64,000 nt of DNA, taken from NCBI GenBank assembly GCA_019009955.1, contig CM032228.1:68929501-68993500 (forward strand), in the 5' to 3' direction. The notes under the pieces were generated by a model. That model saw only the letters and a list, made by a program, of their open reading frames with translations. It made no database searches and was not told the DNA's origin. Numbering within the stretch: position 1 is the first letter of the stretch; each line of letters begins with the position of its first letter. Of the stretch, positions 21,441 through 33,020 are shown one piece after another. Source of the DNA: Riptortus pedestris. Taxonomy: Eukaryota > Arthropoda > Insecta > Hemiptera > Alydidae. A program made the position numbers and the translations under genes.

Positions 21441-21668
21441 GCTGCGTGCTGGGTTGACACCCTGACCATCCATTATTTTTCCCGTAGTAAGAAGCCTATG
21501 CAAACAGAAAATGAAACAAGCTGGAAATTTATTGATTTTAATAATTAAAATCGGGCAATTGGAAATGGTGGTTTTCTGAAGACATGAACATAGAAATACA
21601 AAATAAAGTTCTTAATTAATCTGATACATTTTACGGTTCGACTAATAATAAAGCAAATATTCCCTGGT

Positions 21669-21681
21669 CTCTCTCTCACTC

Positions 21682-21752
<71 letters not shown>
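21669..21752. repeat. Compound microsatellite (TC)n(TA)n
   Basis: TC dinucleotides at 21669-21720 run into TA dinucleotides at 21721-21752 and abut a probable solo LTR. Confidence 0.9.
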
Positions 21753-21754
<2 letters not shown>

Positions 21755-22256
21755 CTACGTTTATAACAAAATCAGTAATAAACGTTGTTTATGAGAGTTC
21801 TTTTGGATTGTAAAATTTAGCACACACAAGCTTCAGAGTTTTTATAACTCACAATTTATTTAGCAATGCTCTGTACATTAGGTTAATTATTCTTAATTAC
21901 TACTCACATTATGCACTGATAGCGTCACTGTTCTTCAGATTACACTGTCCAATAATTCACTCACGGTCACTGAAGTTCACAAAAAGACGGCACTGCACTG
22001 TCTTAAATACGGCACTATACTGTTCCTTACAGAGTCACGGCACAACATCACATAAAACACTTTACCGCTCTGTACTAAGTCGCGCAGTTGCACTGGACGC
22101 GCTGATGATCACTTGAAGGCTTGAGAACAAAAACTAAACTATCGGGCCGAGGTGTAAGCTGTTATAAAGGAGCGGTGGCATCAAAGGAAATTGTACTGGA
22201 AGGGACTAGAACAGTCCCGACCAAAGTAGACACTTAGGGCGCCAATAGTCCTCACA
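21753..22256 (-). mobile_element. Probable solo LTR of an LTR retrotransposon
   Basis: Read on the minus strand this 504-bp unit begins TGTGAGGACTATTGGCGCC and ends AACGTAGCA, so it has the TG...CA ends of LTRs. A TATAA box (CCTTTATAACAGC) is near 22160-22172. A C/G-rich start-site-like region follows, then short degenerate repeats (CAGTGCCGT-type) and an AATAAA signal in CTAAATAAATTG at 21852-21863. This order (promoter, R-like region, polyadenylation signal) fits a Ty3- or BEL-type LTR. No internal coding region or second LTR is in the window. The flanks (TATAT on the left, TCGGT on the right) do not form a target duplication. Confidence 0.5.
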
Positions 22257-22347
22257 TCGGTCGGCTCCTTTCATCTCCTTCGTTCTTCCTAAATACGTGA
22301 CTATTTCTGTTTAATTTTTCATTTATTTAATTTTCGCATCACTGTAT

Positions 22348-22424
22348 ATGTGTGTGTGTGTGTGTGTGTGTGCGCGTATGTGCGTGTGTGTGTGTGCACG
22401 CGTGTGTGTGTGTGTGTGTGTGTG
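22348..22424. repeat. (TG)n microsatellite
   Basis: TG dinucleotides with CG interruptions. Confidence 0.9.
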
Positions 22425-22552
22425 ACCTCATTTACATCTCCTAGGACATTTGACAATGTTTTTATTTTTTTTTCAAATCAATCATCAGTCCATCCCGACT
22501 AACCTTAAAGGGGATGAGCTAAACTCACTTATTATAACATCAATGAAGGAGA

Positions 22553-22625
22553 GCGCACACGATAGCTCAGTTAGTTGAATCAAACATTTTGTACAAACGG
22601 CTGAGTCAAATCTACCATTTGGACA
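22553..22625 (+). pseudogene. tRNA-like remnant (tentative)
   Basis: GATAGCTCAGTTAGTTGA resembles a D-arm/A box, and GAGTCAAATC, about 35 bp downstream, resembles a decayed B box. No acceptor-stem pairing or clear anticodon arm can be drawn. If real it is a tRNA pseudogene or the head of a different SINE. Confidence 0.25.
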
Positions 22626-25197
22626 TCCCAAAGCTTTTAGGTCATTGCCATGATTTTAGATCGCCTAATCGTGATTCAGAAGAAATCCTACAACCGCTGA
22701 GGGATTGCATTATAAGTTAGAGGAATACAAGTTCCTATCATTTTGCTAAACTCTTTAATAAGTCATTTAAATGTTCGATATCTTAGGTGTTTATTATCTG
22801 CATTTTTGCTGTGTAACGTCATAAAAGAAATTGAACGAAATATGGTGACAATGGTCAATGGAATCTGATGGATAAATTAAATTCGGTATTGTTTGAGTCG
22901 AATGTTTAGATTGATGTATGGGTTAAATTTATCCCAATAGGGGTTGGTTTTGCCAGAAAAAGAAAGGAAGTACAAATACATGTATTTTGAAGCAACACCG
23001 CCTGTTGTCTTGTTTCTTTGAAATACTTAGAACGTAGACAAGAAGCAGCATTTTCTCGACTAACCAAATGTTGTTTCTTTTCCCTCTCATGGGCCGAAGG
23101 ATATCCAATTGACCTAAGTCACATCTGTACATTTTATCTTGGTTAATATAGTAAATAGCTTTGTTGTCACTTTGTACTTTTCGGTATTGACTAATGCCTT
23201 TTCGTAATCTCCTCCTCTCGACTGAGATGGTTACGAGTTTCCAATCGGCTCAAGAAACACTAACAATTTATGCTCTACATTGGAGTAGTAAATCTTTCAA
23301 TGGGATTTCAACTCCTTTATTATATTACAAGTCAAAAGGAGATAAATACTGTGGGAATGAATGCTATCTGTGTCCGGGTCGTGCTACGATTTCCTCCTTT
23401 TCGGCTAAACTTTATATATCACTCGTGTTCTCTGGATTATCCCGAGGCTGGCTCGGCCTCACGATCGCAATTTCCAATTGTAAGGAGAAATCCGTCCGGG
23501 TTATTAGTTCCAGGCCAATCTTGTAATCACGCTCTCTATCCGATCTGGAGCCGCCACTGGATCCCCCTCCACCCGCAAAGCTTTATTAAACCTACACTGT
23601 TACAGTTGCTAAGCGTTACTTTCATTTCTTATCGACACTCCGCTCGGGTGAGGAGTTTAAGCCTGAGGAGGTAGCACCAATTAGCTGCCAGCTGATAACT
23701 CTGACAATAGACCAAGGCGGATTTTTGCTTGTTGGAGTCGTGGCTTAAAGGAGAAGAAAAAAAAAGGAGGTCCAAATCCTTTATCATTGGACCATGACGT
23801 TGAACTACGAGAACAAATAGAGTTTAGATTTAGAGTTGGAGTTAGGCGCTCAACTACTACGCTATTAGCGCTAGTAAGTAGGAGAATTTGGTCTATCGAA
23901 GAAATGTTGCTTCTTGTCTAGGTTCCACACGTGGTGTTGCGTCAATATACAAGACTTTGTAGTTTCTGTCAAAATCAACCCCTAGTCTATTAGCAACTAA
24001 AATGACTGACATGTGTTAAAATGTTGGATGTTTTCTCGGATTTGTCTGCCTTTCTTTCTGCATTTGTTTGCGTTGACACGTGTTCTTTATGTTGCATGTT
24101 TTTTGAAATACGTAATACAAGTAACTCATAACTTAACGATTTCTATAATATTAATATATAATATATTCTATTTGTTTTTCTTGTCATTTTTTTAATAATA
24201 ATAATATTAATGATTTTAAATCGTTTTATATAATTGAAAAAAATCATCCTATACAAATAAAAACTTAATAATGGAATACAAAAGTTAACTTAACCTATAT
24301 GTTTCTTATCTCTAGAATATGATGGATGGTGGAGGAACCAATTGATCACGATCAATAAAAAGGCATTGCTCTTTGACTCTGAAAGTTGCACTTTGCACAT
24401 ATTAAAAATATTCTACTATTGTTAATTAAAACAATAGTAGAGGACAAGGCCTTTTTTTTTATCCTGATCTATATGTTTCTTGCATTGTTTCGTTACTTTT
24501 TTTTAAGGTATATATTACATATTTATTAAATTTCATCCTTTATAATATTAAATAAAGTTAATCTATGTGTTTTCTTGTAGTGCTTTATTTTCTTCTTTTC
24601 CTTATTTTTATATATTTAAATAACTAATACATGTTTATAATTAAACAATTTCTTTGTTTATAATATAAAACTATATGAGAAAAAAAAAAAAAACTCCCAA
24701 ATGAATTCCGTTTTTCATAGACACCATTCACAATTACTATACATTATTTCCTCAGGTATTATATAGATATGACCAAATCATTTAACGCAAATGAATTCAC
24801 TTCAAAAATCAAAAAGGATTTACTATTTCGAAAGCAATGTAACCAGTTACTAAAAGTGATGCCTCATCCAGTCTATGTTTTTCATAACTGTTTCGTTTGA
24901 GACAGTAAAAATTAGGAATGAGGATTGTTTGAGTAATGTAAGGAGTTCTTGATTTCAAGTAAACGATAAATGTGCGGGAAGGAACAGGAAACATTAAATA
25001 TAGTGCTTTCAAGTTTATTGCTGATGATGACTTAAATTTTATGCGAACCACATTGTGACTCTCTAGCTTTGAACAAATAAAAGTTTAAAAGGGAAAGACT
25101 TAACAATTTCTCGTTAGGTAGGTAAGCGATTTGGGATTTATTCATAATCATGTTTACCATATCTTTCATGCACCCTGCAAATAGAATGCCTATACTA

Positions 25198-25199
<2 letters not shown>
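22626..25199. other. Low-repeat region without recognisable gene
   Basis: The segment 23030-23700 has more balanced composition and two overlapping plus-strand frames (23194-23526, 110 codons; 23270-23674, 134 codons) without a known domain. A perfect 11-bp inverted repeat (CTACTATTGTT / AACAATAGTAG, 6-bp loop) lies at 24413-24440. The rest is AT-rich, with A or T runs. Confidence 0.35.
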
Positions 25200-25233
<34 letters not shown>

Positions 25234-25904
25234 CGTTGTTACGTGAAAACTAATAAGTTTATCAAAAACCTTAATAAGTTTAAACGTGCGAAAGGAAGCA
25301 TATTTACTGAGAAGCAAATAATATAAAAAGGATATTATATGAATAAAACTCCTTCTGTTTAGTATATTCTGAAGGTTCCCTTCATTATTAATATATATGC
25401 TTAATGTAACTATAATTGTCTTTCTTTGAGTAAAGTTTACGATGTAAAAAGCATTCTGGAGGAATTCGCCAAATATTTCAATGTAATTTCATGGTTATTA
25501 CGGTTTTTCGAATATTTTAAAGCTTTGCCGCATGCCGCATTCGTCATGGCAATAATTTCGAATTATTAATTAGTATTATAAAAATTTATGTAGAGAATCC
25601 TCAAGAAAGACGGTGGGGAAAGCGATGACTCGTTGAGATGCTGAATGAAATAATGAAAAAGAACAAATTACGGCAACCAAAGAAAATTATCCTCTTTTTT
25701 GCTATCTGCTGGTCTTCTTGATTATACATATGGAAGGGACGGGAGTGGTAAGTTTTTACCTGGAAGCGTTGCCAAACCCATAAAAGAACCTCAGACCTGG
25801 GCGATAAAACCCTTGAAGTGGCCTGGGAGTGATTTTAAGGAGATTGATGTGCCAAAGGGATAATGATAGTAATTAAGTGTAATTTGTCACGGACACCTCG
25901 TGCC
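25200..25904. other. No recognisable gene; long T run
   Basis: T run at 25202-25227. The stretch 25430-25680 is low-repeat and contains GCATGCCGCAT and several TAATT-type sites. No ORF of interest. Confidence 0.35.
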
Positions 25905-26320
25905 CGGCTGGAGCTATACGTCTCCTCGCTGCAGTTACTGCCACCGGTGGGGTCTTCATCTCAGTGCAGTTCTGTCTCGGGGAGCATATCCACCATGCCT
26001 GCTACTTCTGTCTACCGTCGCTTCTCCCCGCTGCAGTGACTGCCACCCGTGGGGTATTCATCTCAGGGCAGATAGGTCTCGGGAAGCATATCCACCATGC
26101 CTGCCGTGACTCTCTACCGTCGCTTCTCCCCGCTGCAGTGACTGCCTCCGGTTGGTTCTTCATCTCAGGGAAGCTCTGTCTCGGGATGCAACTCAGCTAT
26201 ACCTGGGCTAGTCTCTCTACCGTCTTGTCTCCTTGCTGCAATGATTGCTACCGGATGATCTTTATTTCAGGGCATTTTCATCATGCCCGCCACGTATCTC
26301 TCTCTACCTTCGCGTCATCA
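25905..26320 (+). repeat. GC-rich tandem repeat, period 102 bp, about four units
   Basis: The landmark GCTGCAGTGACTGCC (or variants) occurs at 25928, 26030, 26132 and 26235, so the period is 102, 102 and 103 bp. Each unit also has TCATCTCAGGGCAG-, TCTCGGGAAGCATATCCACC- and TCTACCGTCGCTTCTCC-type blocks. The first period is a multiple of three and two plus-strand frames stay open across units (25900-26109 and 25964-26326). One of these frames repeats a Cys-rich 34-residue pattern (RCSYCHRWG / RCSDCHPWG). Composition is much more GC-rich than the surroundings. No start context or known domain supports a protein. Confidence 0.85.
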
Positions 26321-26424
26321 AACTGATGTCACATCACTGAAATAATTTTATTGTATGTGCTGACTTGATATCTATATTACCAAAAGAGAAGGTTGGAACA
26401 TGTAGAAAGAATAGAAACTGTCGA

Positions 26425-26709
26425 TTATTCATGTCGATAGGTTTGCCTAAGAAAAATTGGAAACAAGGTTGGGTAAGGTTCGGGTTTATTAATGATCTGA
26501 AGAAAGGCATGTCGTGGATTGATTGTTAACTTGTTGAAAATGTTTGTGACATGGGTGCTGATCCTTGAGAGGCTGTAGCGGCGCGGTACTTGCAAACGTG
26601 GTAAATAATCTTGGCAGTCTTTGAAATTTGATGTGTTCGCGAGTACCTCGTTGCAATATAGTAGCAAGGTCTCTTCCGGCATTGGGGTTGGGTTAACACG
26701 TTTTGACAT
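26425..26709 (-). CDS. Uncharacterised 94-codon ORF
   Basis: A polar frame with no recognisable domain and moderately balanced composition. A second minus-strand frame (26779-26970, 63 codons) lies just upstream. Between them are a possible hairpin (26898-26949) and AT-rich leader-like sequence. The pair could be fragments of an old retroelement or chance frames; nothing decides between these. Confidence 0.15.
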   Translation of the reverse strand: MSKRVNPTPMPEETLLLYCNEVLANTSNFKDCQDYLPRLQVPRRYSLSRISTHVTNIFNKLTINPRHAFLQIINKPEPYPTLFPIFLRQTYRHE

Positions 26710-26897
26710 AGTGCGTTTTTTATAGTGACAATAGGGGTCTGAAACGAGACTGTGAATAGTTAATAACAGTTGATGTTGTTAATAGTTAGTAGTTGATGTT
26801 TTGTTAATAAAATGCATTACGTTTAACTGGACTTGTCTTTCATCATCACACACATTCACATTGGTGAATCTCGACGTGATGTCTACGTATTTTACAC

Positions 26898-26949
26898 GTG
26901 AGTAAGCCATTTTAAATATGCAATCAAGCAATTTATTTGGCTTACTCAC
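26898..26949. repeat. Inverted repeat, 11-bp perfect arms
   Basis: GTGAGTAAGCC (26898-26908) and GGCTTACTCAC (26939-26949) with a 30-bp AT-rich loop. On the minus strand the outer arm also reads as a good 5' splice site (GTGAGTAAG). Confidence 0.7.
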
Positions 26950-27050
26950 CACCTGAGATGATCTACCCACAAGCCAGGGCCCAGCTTATACGGTCACAAT
27001 TAAGACCCGGCTGTTTTTTAAAGTGACCCTGAATGGCGAAGAAAAAAAAA

Positions 27051-27140
27051 TTATTAACGCACACTCTTTTGCATCTAAGGCTAATTGGGACGGGTTATCT
27101 ACAGGTTACCACCCTTTTCCAGCCAGGGTGGGACTAAGGA
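27051..27140 (-). mobile_element. SINE 3'-half fragment
   Basis: Reverse match to the SINE body (CCACCCTGGCTGGAAAAGGG, GTAACCTGTAGATAACCCG, CCAATTAGCC) and the start of the tail. The head is missing. Confidence 0.65.
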
Positions 27141-28035
27141 TTTCAAAGACTGGCAAGGTTATTTATCACATTCGCTATAAGCCTGTAACCTATTTTTGTA
27201 AAGTTCTTTAAGGGAGAGACGTATTGAACTTCATATGTTGTGAATCCATACTTAATAATATTGGTCATCTGCAAAGAAATTACCATTTTACGTTACGTGA
27301 ACGAATGTCTGAAGTAGGAATGTCGAACACACTTGATACACATTTAATATCTTATTCATGTGAAAATGAATAACAAATTAATTAAACATTGTGGATTTCT
27401 GTATCTGTATATATATATGTAGGCCTCTATAATATTACAGAACTGACAAAACTTCAATATTATTTATATAGATATAAGACCGTGGGCAGGGAGATTCCCA
27501 TTAAGATTCTCTCTTGTGCCCATCCGGGAGAGGAGGTTTTTTCCCCAACTTGTTTTTTATTAAAATAGAAAAGCTGATAGGTTTATTGCTGAGAATACAC
27601 AGAGCCGCTGGCTACCTTGTAATTATGACTAAGTGTGGGTTGTTCGCCCCCCCTTCGACACAAATCTAATTATTTCGTATTTGATTTTCTGGGCTGAGGC
27701 GCTCTTGGAACGCCAATCCTAACGCTCTCAAGATTTTTTCCTGATATTCATCGGGAATCAATTATTGGATTTATTTCGAGCCACTCTTTCCCACGATATA
27801 CTTTATTACGAAATATCGAATCGACTAAAACACGTTAATGACAGCGTTACTGATGATAGTACTGTCATTTAATGTATCATTCGGTAAATAATGAATGCGT
27901 TTGTAAGCCCGATTTAAAATTTTAATTCATATTTAATCTTGGGTATTTAATAGATGACGTCTTGATAGTGGACCCAGAAAAAGAGATTAATTATAAGGTG
28001 GTCATCAATATTTTAGTAAATAAAATTAAACAACT
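27141..28035. other. Low-repeat stretch, candidate conserved non-coding DNA
   Basis: No ORF or repeat match. The part at 27560-27960 has high sequence complexity and many TAAT/ATTA-type sites. That is compatible with regulatory DNA, but it is only an impression from composition. Confidence 0.25.
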
Positions 28036-28039
28036 TGAA

Positions 28040-28530
28040 CATCAAAATTTATACATTCCAATAGTACAAAAAATACATAGTTATATTCAAATACTCCGAT
28101 AGTTAAAAAGGTTCGTCGTCTTCATGTGGATTCCAAGCCTCGTGGGAATAGATGGAAATGAAAAAGCAGATGTAGCAGCCCACCAACTCGACTCTATCAC
28201 CACAACAACAATTACATATACAGAGCTCTATCAATCTCTCAAAGATGATATCGATAAAAACTGGCAACAAATGTTGAATGAAACCCACTAAAATAAACTT
28301 AAAACTACTAAAACCTCCATCCGTCCATGGAAATATTCGACTAGAGATAATAGAAGAGATGAAGTCCTTCTAGGAAGATTCCGAATAGGCCACAAACGAT
28401 TTACGCATGTTTATCTTATGACAAATGATCAAACCCAAATATTTGGGAAGTGTAAGACAAATTTAATTGACTACCATATATTAATCGGATGTCATAAGCA
28501 TACAAATATTCTCAAACTATGCAATTTTCC
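28040..28530 (+). pseudogene. LINE ORF2 C-terminal relic (end of RNase H plus zinc-knuckle region)
   Basis: One frame reads FMWIPSLVGIDGNEKAD. This is the conserved 'W(I/V)PSHVGI.GNE.AD' end of the RNase H domain in I-type LINEs, with the His changed to Leu. After a linker with KNWQQ come RRDEVLLGRFRIGHKRFTH and a decayed Cys...His...Cys segment (GKCKTN...DYHILIGCH). An in-frame stop (TAA after NETH) and further damage show that it is inactive. The order matches the LINE relics at 44290-44800 and 57960-58897. Upstream RT is absent. Confidence 0.75.
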
Positions 28531-28779
28531 AATATATTAGTTGTCCTTGGGGATGACACCAAAGAGTAAATATTACTTAATTTTATGAAAATTACAAACT
28601 TGTATAAAGAAATTTAAGTCCACAAGCGACATAAAATAATATGTATATAAGTAAATGTAAATAGGTATATATTAGTGTAATTTCACGTATGTATCTGGAT
28701 AAAAAATGCATAATAAAAAGTAATTAAAGGAATATGTATTTAAATAAAAGAAAAGTATTCTTCTTATTTTGGTCTAAAT

Positions 28780-28905
28780 ATTTTTATATATTCTTCATAT
28801 TTTCTTGGTAAGGGTCACAAATAAAAAACACTATTTTCGCGTAAACTGTATTGATACTGCCTTACATGTTTCGTGGTTTATATACTCCCTCTTCAGGACC
28901 TCTCC
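28780..28905 (-). mobile_element. Penelope-like 3'-end relic with hammerhead-like motif
   Basis: On the minus strand CTGAAGA (28890-28896) is followed by a weakly paired segment and then CGAAACATG (GAAA at 28869-28872). The CTGANGA...GAAA pair resembles the conserved core of hammerhead motifs described in terminal repeats of Penelope-like elements. Similar motifs occur at 51636-51662, 51926-51951 and 59103-59132. No Penelope coding sequence is attached here. Confidence 0.4.
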
Positions 28906-30589
28906 CTTTCAAAAAATAATAACATTAATTTAAAAAAAATGAATGTAGCAAAACCCTATAATTCTTTACTAGATAGAGTATTAATAAGTGCCTACTTACG
29001 TATATATTTACTAAATCTAAATACAGATTGCTACTTACGTTTCTGAAGTGCTCGTTTCCAACTTATGTTCGGCGCGACTGTCCTCACTGTGGAGGTCGTT
29101 AATACTGAGGTTCCCGAAGTAGGTTAAGACAGCTGAATACAAAACTATTAACGGCAACATGGAACTCGATTATTTTGTTTCAAAATTTAAAATCGATTAT
29201 TTTATTTTAATATAAAATGTGGTCGAATATATAATTGAGGTATTTAATTTCTGTTTTTTTTTTGTTTACAGCAGTTTATCAATTTATTATTATGTGAATA
29301 TTCTCTTTTATTTGTCGTTTGGTGTTATTTAATTATTTTTCAATTTTTTGACTGCGTCGATGATAACCAATCGAAATCTGCCTCTGAAGAGTAACGGTTC
29401 TCTTCAAGCTGGATAAGCTTTAACAATTATATTGGTGGCTTTATCTACAACTTTCATTACGACTAATGTTCTAAAATAAAAATCACCAAATTGTCTTTTA
29501 ATTTGCATACTAGAAGGTCGGACTCCAGTGAGACACCACTAGGTAGCCGCCCGTAAAAGACAATAATTAGCTTTTAAAAATTGCCAATATTTGGTCTGTA
29601 ATGCCCCCACAATAATAGCTCAAGGGGACACCTGGCTCTTCCATCAAAGGTGAGTGGCAGGCCTTGGCCCTTCGTGATCAGTTGAGCATTGATATTTTTA
29701 TTATTTATGTGTTGTGGAAAAATACTTGAATTCAAATGAAATGCTATTTGTTTGTAATGACAAAATTTCATAGAGATATTTTATATAAATAAAGATTCCG
29801 GGAATAAGAAGTACAGGATTGGTAATAAACAGACTCATTTAATATGTATTGCATTTGATGCCTTATAAGCTGAACGAGTTTATAAAGTTGGTTTGTAAGA
29901 AATAACTCAATCTTGTTTCGAGGATAAAAAAAAATGTGTATCTCGGTCCTCGTTCCTTTTTTAAAACAGAAAGCCTTCCATATATAATGAAAACTTCGAA
30001 TCGCGAAAAGAATCATTAATATTTAGCTCAGAAAATTTCATAAATTATTCATTTGAAAAGGCACTACAATGACACCGAAGTCCCATTAGTTGAAGACATT
30101 CAATATGTCTCTCGAGAAATAAAACAAATTGCATAATGAAGGGGATTCTTCATAACTGCCAGTTTTATTTTAGTCCTGTATTGGCGGTTTTCTGCCATCG
30201 GCCTGTGTGTACATCATTTGCAGTGCTAATATTCTCCAGGGATTCACACCCACTCCTTCTGCCATCTTCTGTTATTGTTTCTAATAATTGGGTATTTTTT
30301 TCACCCACTGCTCTCTCTTCGTATTGACAATTCTTTTCAACCTACTCATTGTTAAATTATTGTAATTAATTCATTCATTTGGTTACTTATTCAAAAAGTG
30401 TTACAGCATTTGTATACATTTATTTTCTTACCGGCAACTGTGGTATAAATGTTTTGACACCCTTCATGTTCATTATCCAACAGTCTTGGCAAATTTTATA
30501 ATGAGAAAAAATATTGGTTAAAACAGGATCTGGGATTGATTTTTGGCTCACGAGTAGAAGAATTGACCTACCAACGACAAGCAACGACC
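28906..30589. other. No recognisable gene
   Basis: AT-rich with short frames only (for example 29768-30016 minus, 82 codons; 30136-30327 plus). No domain, RNA gene or family repeat seen. Confidence 0.35.
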
Positions 30590-31900
30590 TTAACAGAATC
30601 CACATAAAAGAAATGATAACAAGCAATCATAACGAAATTCACATATCAGGAGAGACGAACAACAACCACTCCAGAATTCACATAGCAAGAGAGACAACGT
30701 TAACGGAATTAACGTATCAGGAGTGACATACCAACAACCTTAACAGAATTAACGGACTAGGGGTGACATACCAACAACCTAAACTGAATTTCCGCACCTG
30801 GAGTGACCAACAACAACCTTAATGGAAATAACGTACTAGGAGTGACATTCCAACAACCTAAACTGAATTTCCGCACCAGGAGTGACAAACAACAACCTTA
30901 ACGGAATTAACGTACTAGGCGTGACATACCAACAACCAAAACTGAATTTCCGCACCAGGAATGACCAACAACAACCTTAACAGAATTAACGTACTAGGTA
31001 CTAAAAGCAACATCCACATCAGAGTTCACGTACGAAGAGTGAAAACCAAAAACTTTAAGGGAATTCACGTACCAGGCGTGACCATACCAACTACCTTAAC
31101 TGAATCCCCACACCAGGAGTTATAAGCAGCAATCTTAACAGAATTCACGTATCATGAGTGGTCAACAACTTTAACAGCATCACATACCAAGAGTGTCAAC
31201 CAAAAACCTTAACAGAATTCACGTATCATGAGTGCTCAACAACCTTAAAAGCTTTCATATACCAAGAGTGACAACCAAAAACCTTAACAGAATCAGCTAT
31301 CATGAGGGGTAAACAGCAACCTTAACAGCATTCACATACCAAGAATGACAACCAAAAACCTGAAGAAAATTCACGTGCCATGAGGGGTAAACAGCAACCT
31401 TAACAGCATTCACATACCAAGAATGACAACCAAAAACCTGAAGAAAATTCACGTGCCATGAGGGGTAAACAGCAACCTTAACAGCATTCACATACCAAGA
31501 GTGTCAACCAAAAACCTTAACAGAATTCACGTATCATGAGTGGTCAACAACCTTAACAGCATTCACATCCCAAGAGTGTCAACCAAAAACCTTAACAGAA
31601 TTCACGTATCATGAGTGGTCAACAACCTTAACAGCATTCACATCCCAAGAGTGTCAAACAAAAACCTTAACAGAATTAACGTACCATAAGAGGTAAATAA
31701 CAACCTTAACATCTTTCACATACCAAGAGTGACAACCAAAACCTTAACAGAATTCAGGAAGGTACCATGAATGGTAAGCAACAACCTTAACAGCATTCAC
31801 ATACCAAGATTGACATGTCACTTGTCAGGAGTGACTTACCAACAACCTTAATAGAAATCAGAGAGGAGTCGCAACGAACGACCTTAACAGAATTCATTTA
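30590..31900 (+). repeat. Minisatellite array with higher-order structure
   Basis: The basic unit is about 37-40 bp, of the type AACAACCTTAACAGAATTC followed by ACGTACCAAGAGTGAC. At 30700-31000 two unit types alternate (AACAGAATTAACGTACTAG and AAACTGAATTTCCGCACC), giving a dimer of about 80 bp. At 31305, 31383 and 31461 the dimer is exactly 78 bp. At 31501, 31576 and 31651 it is 75 bp. The 78-bp phase keeps a minus-strand frame open with a 26-residue repeat (31300-31491). The edges fade into diverged units near 30590 and 31900. Confidence 0.9.
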
Positions 31901-32416
31901 CGAGAAGCAACAAAGAAACTCATTAACGAAATTCACTTATTAAGAGTTTAATTAACAACATCAGCAATAGGCCTCATTTTGTGCTAAGAAAAGTGTGAAC
32001 TCTGCTATGCCAACAAAACAGCGTCAATGAAAATTATTTGGTGTTATATAATATTTTTGAAATGTTGGAATATTTTCGGAAAGGCTGGCAATTCAAAATA
32101 ATATATATTGAATTCTAGAATATTCATAATTATAAAAATATATTAGGAAACAGATAATTCTTAGAATACATATTGGAATGGCGGTGAAAACAAATAATAA
32201 AGATGTCATACCAAATGATTTACTCAAATCCATATGTGGTATCTGAATGACTTTCCCACGAAGTAAGTAAACACGTTATAATATTCTTTCCCCTCTTAAA
32301 AGACCCTTCTGAGTTCATAAACCTGTTCTAAAAACCATTGCAGAGAATTGACTACTTTATAGTATGATTAAATAAGTGAGCAGTCTCAAGCAATAATTTC
32401 TCCTCTAAAAATTTTA
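31901..32416. other. No recognisable gene
   Basis: AT-rich sequence; no frame or repeat match. Confidence 0.35.
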
Positions 32417-32452
32417 AAATAGCTGATTTCTCTTAAGGGAAATCTGCTAAAA
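32417..32452 (+). mobile_element. HINE-like 3' terminal hairpin, isolated
   Basis: AATAGCTGATTTCTCTTAAG and the complementary GGGAAATC, then TGCTAAAA. Only the last ~35 bp of the family are present. Confidence 0.6.
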
Positions 32453-32565
32453 TTGCGGCAATGCAATTTTATTATTCATAAACTCTGTAAACATTACACT
32501 AAACATAAATAAAATAAAAACAGTATTGTTATTCAACCAACCACTAAGGCTATCTATTGTGTATT

Positions 32566-33006
32566 TATTTATTTGGAGCTTCGCAGCTGTGGCGATGTTG
32601 CTCTGGGAAAAAAACAACAACATAAAAACAAAAAAAAAACGAAACGAAACAAAATTAATTTAAACGAAACATAAAACAACATAACAGAAATGTAACGTGA
32701 AACATAGAATAGTAACACAAAACAGAAATGGAACACAAAAATAGAAATAAAACAAAAACAGAAATGGAACACAAAACCAAAATGGGAAATAAAAACGGAA
32801 AGGGAACACAGAATAGAAATAGAATAAAAACAGAAATGGAACACAAAACCAAAATGGGAAATAAAAACGGAAATGGAACACAAAATAGAAATAGAACAAA
32901 AACAGAAATGGAACACAAAAACAAAATGGGAAATAAAAACGGAAATGGAATACAAAATAGAAATAGAACAAAAACAGAAATGGAACACAAAACCAAAATG
33001 GGAAAA
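32566..33006 (-). mobile_element. 5'-truncated LINE insertion (3' UTR only) with 14-bp target duplication
   Basis: Perfect direct repeats ATCTATTGTGTATT at 32552-32565 and 33007-33020 bound this 441-bp insertion. On the minus strand it ends CAGCTGCGAAGCTCC followed by an AAATAAATA tail, the 3' terminus of the LINE family also seen at 39697, 57035 and 62133. The rest is a tandem array (ACAGAAATGGAACACAAAA-type units in higher-order repeats of about 72 bp, 32740-33000). The array keeps frames open on both strands; those ORFs are artefacts of the repeat. Confidence 0.85.
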
Positions 33007-33020
33007 ATCTATTGTGTATT

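Noticed and set aside
23194..23674. Overlapping 110- and 134-codon plus-strand frames
   Set aside because: No domain, overlapping phases and no start or splice context that decides between them; left as part of an unannotated stretch.
28103..28288. Minus-strand 61-codon frame
   Set aside because: It is the antisense of the LINE RNase H relic on the plus strand.
30590..31900. CRISPR-like alternation of similar and variable segments
   Set aside because: The 'spacers' are themselves repeats, unit lengths drift (75-80 bp dimers), there are no cas genes and the context is eukaryotic. It is a minisatellite.
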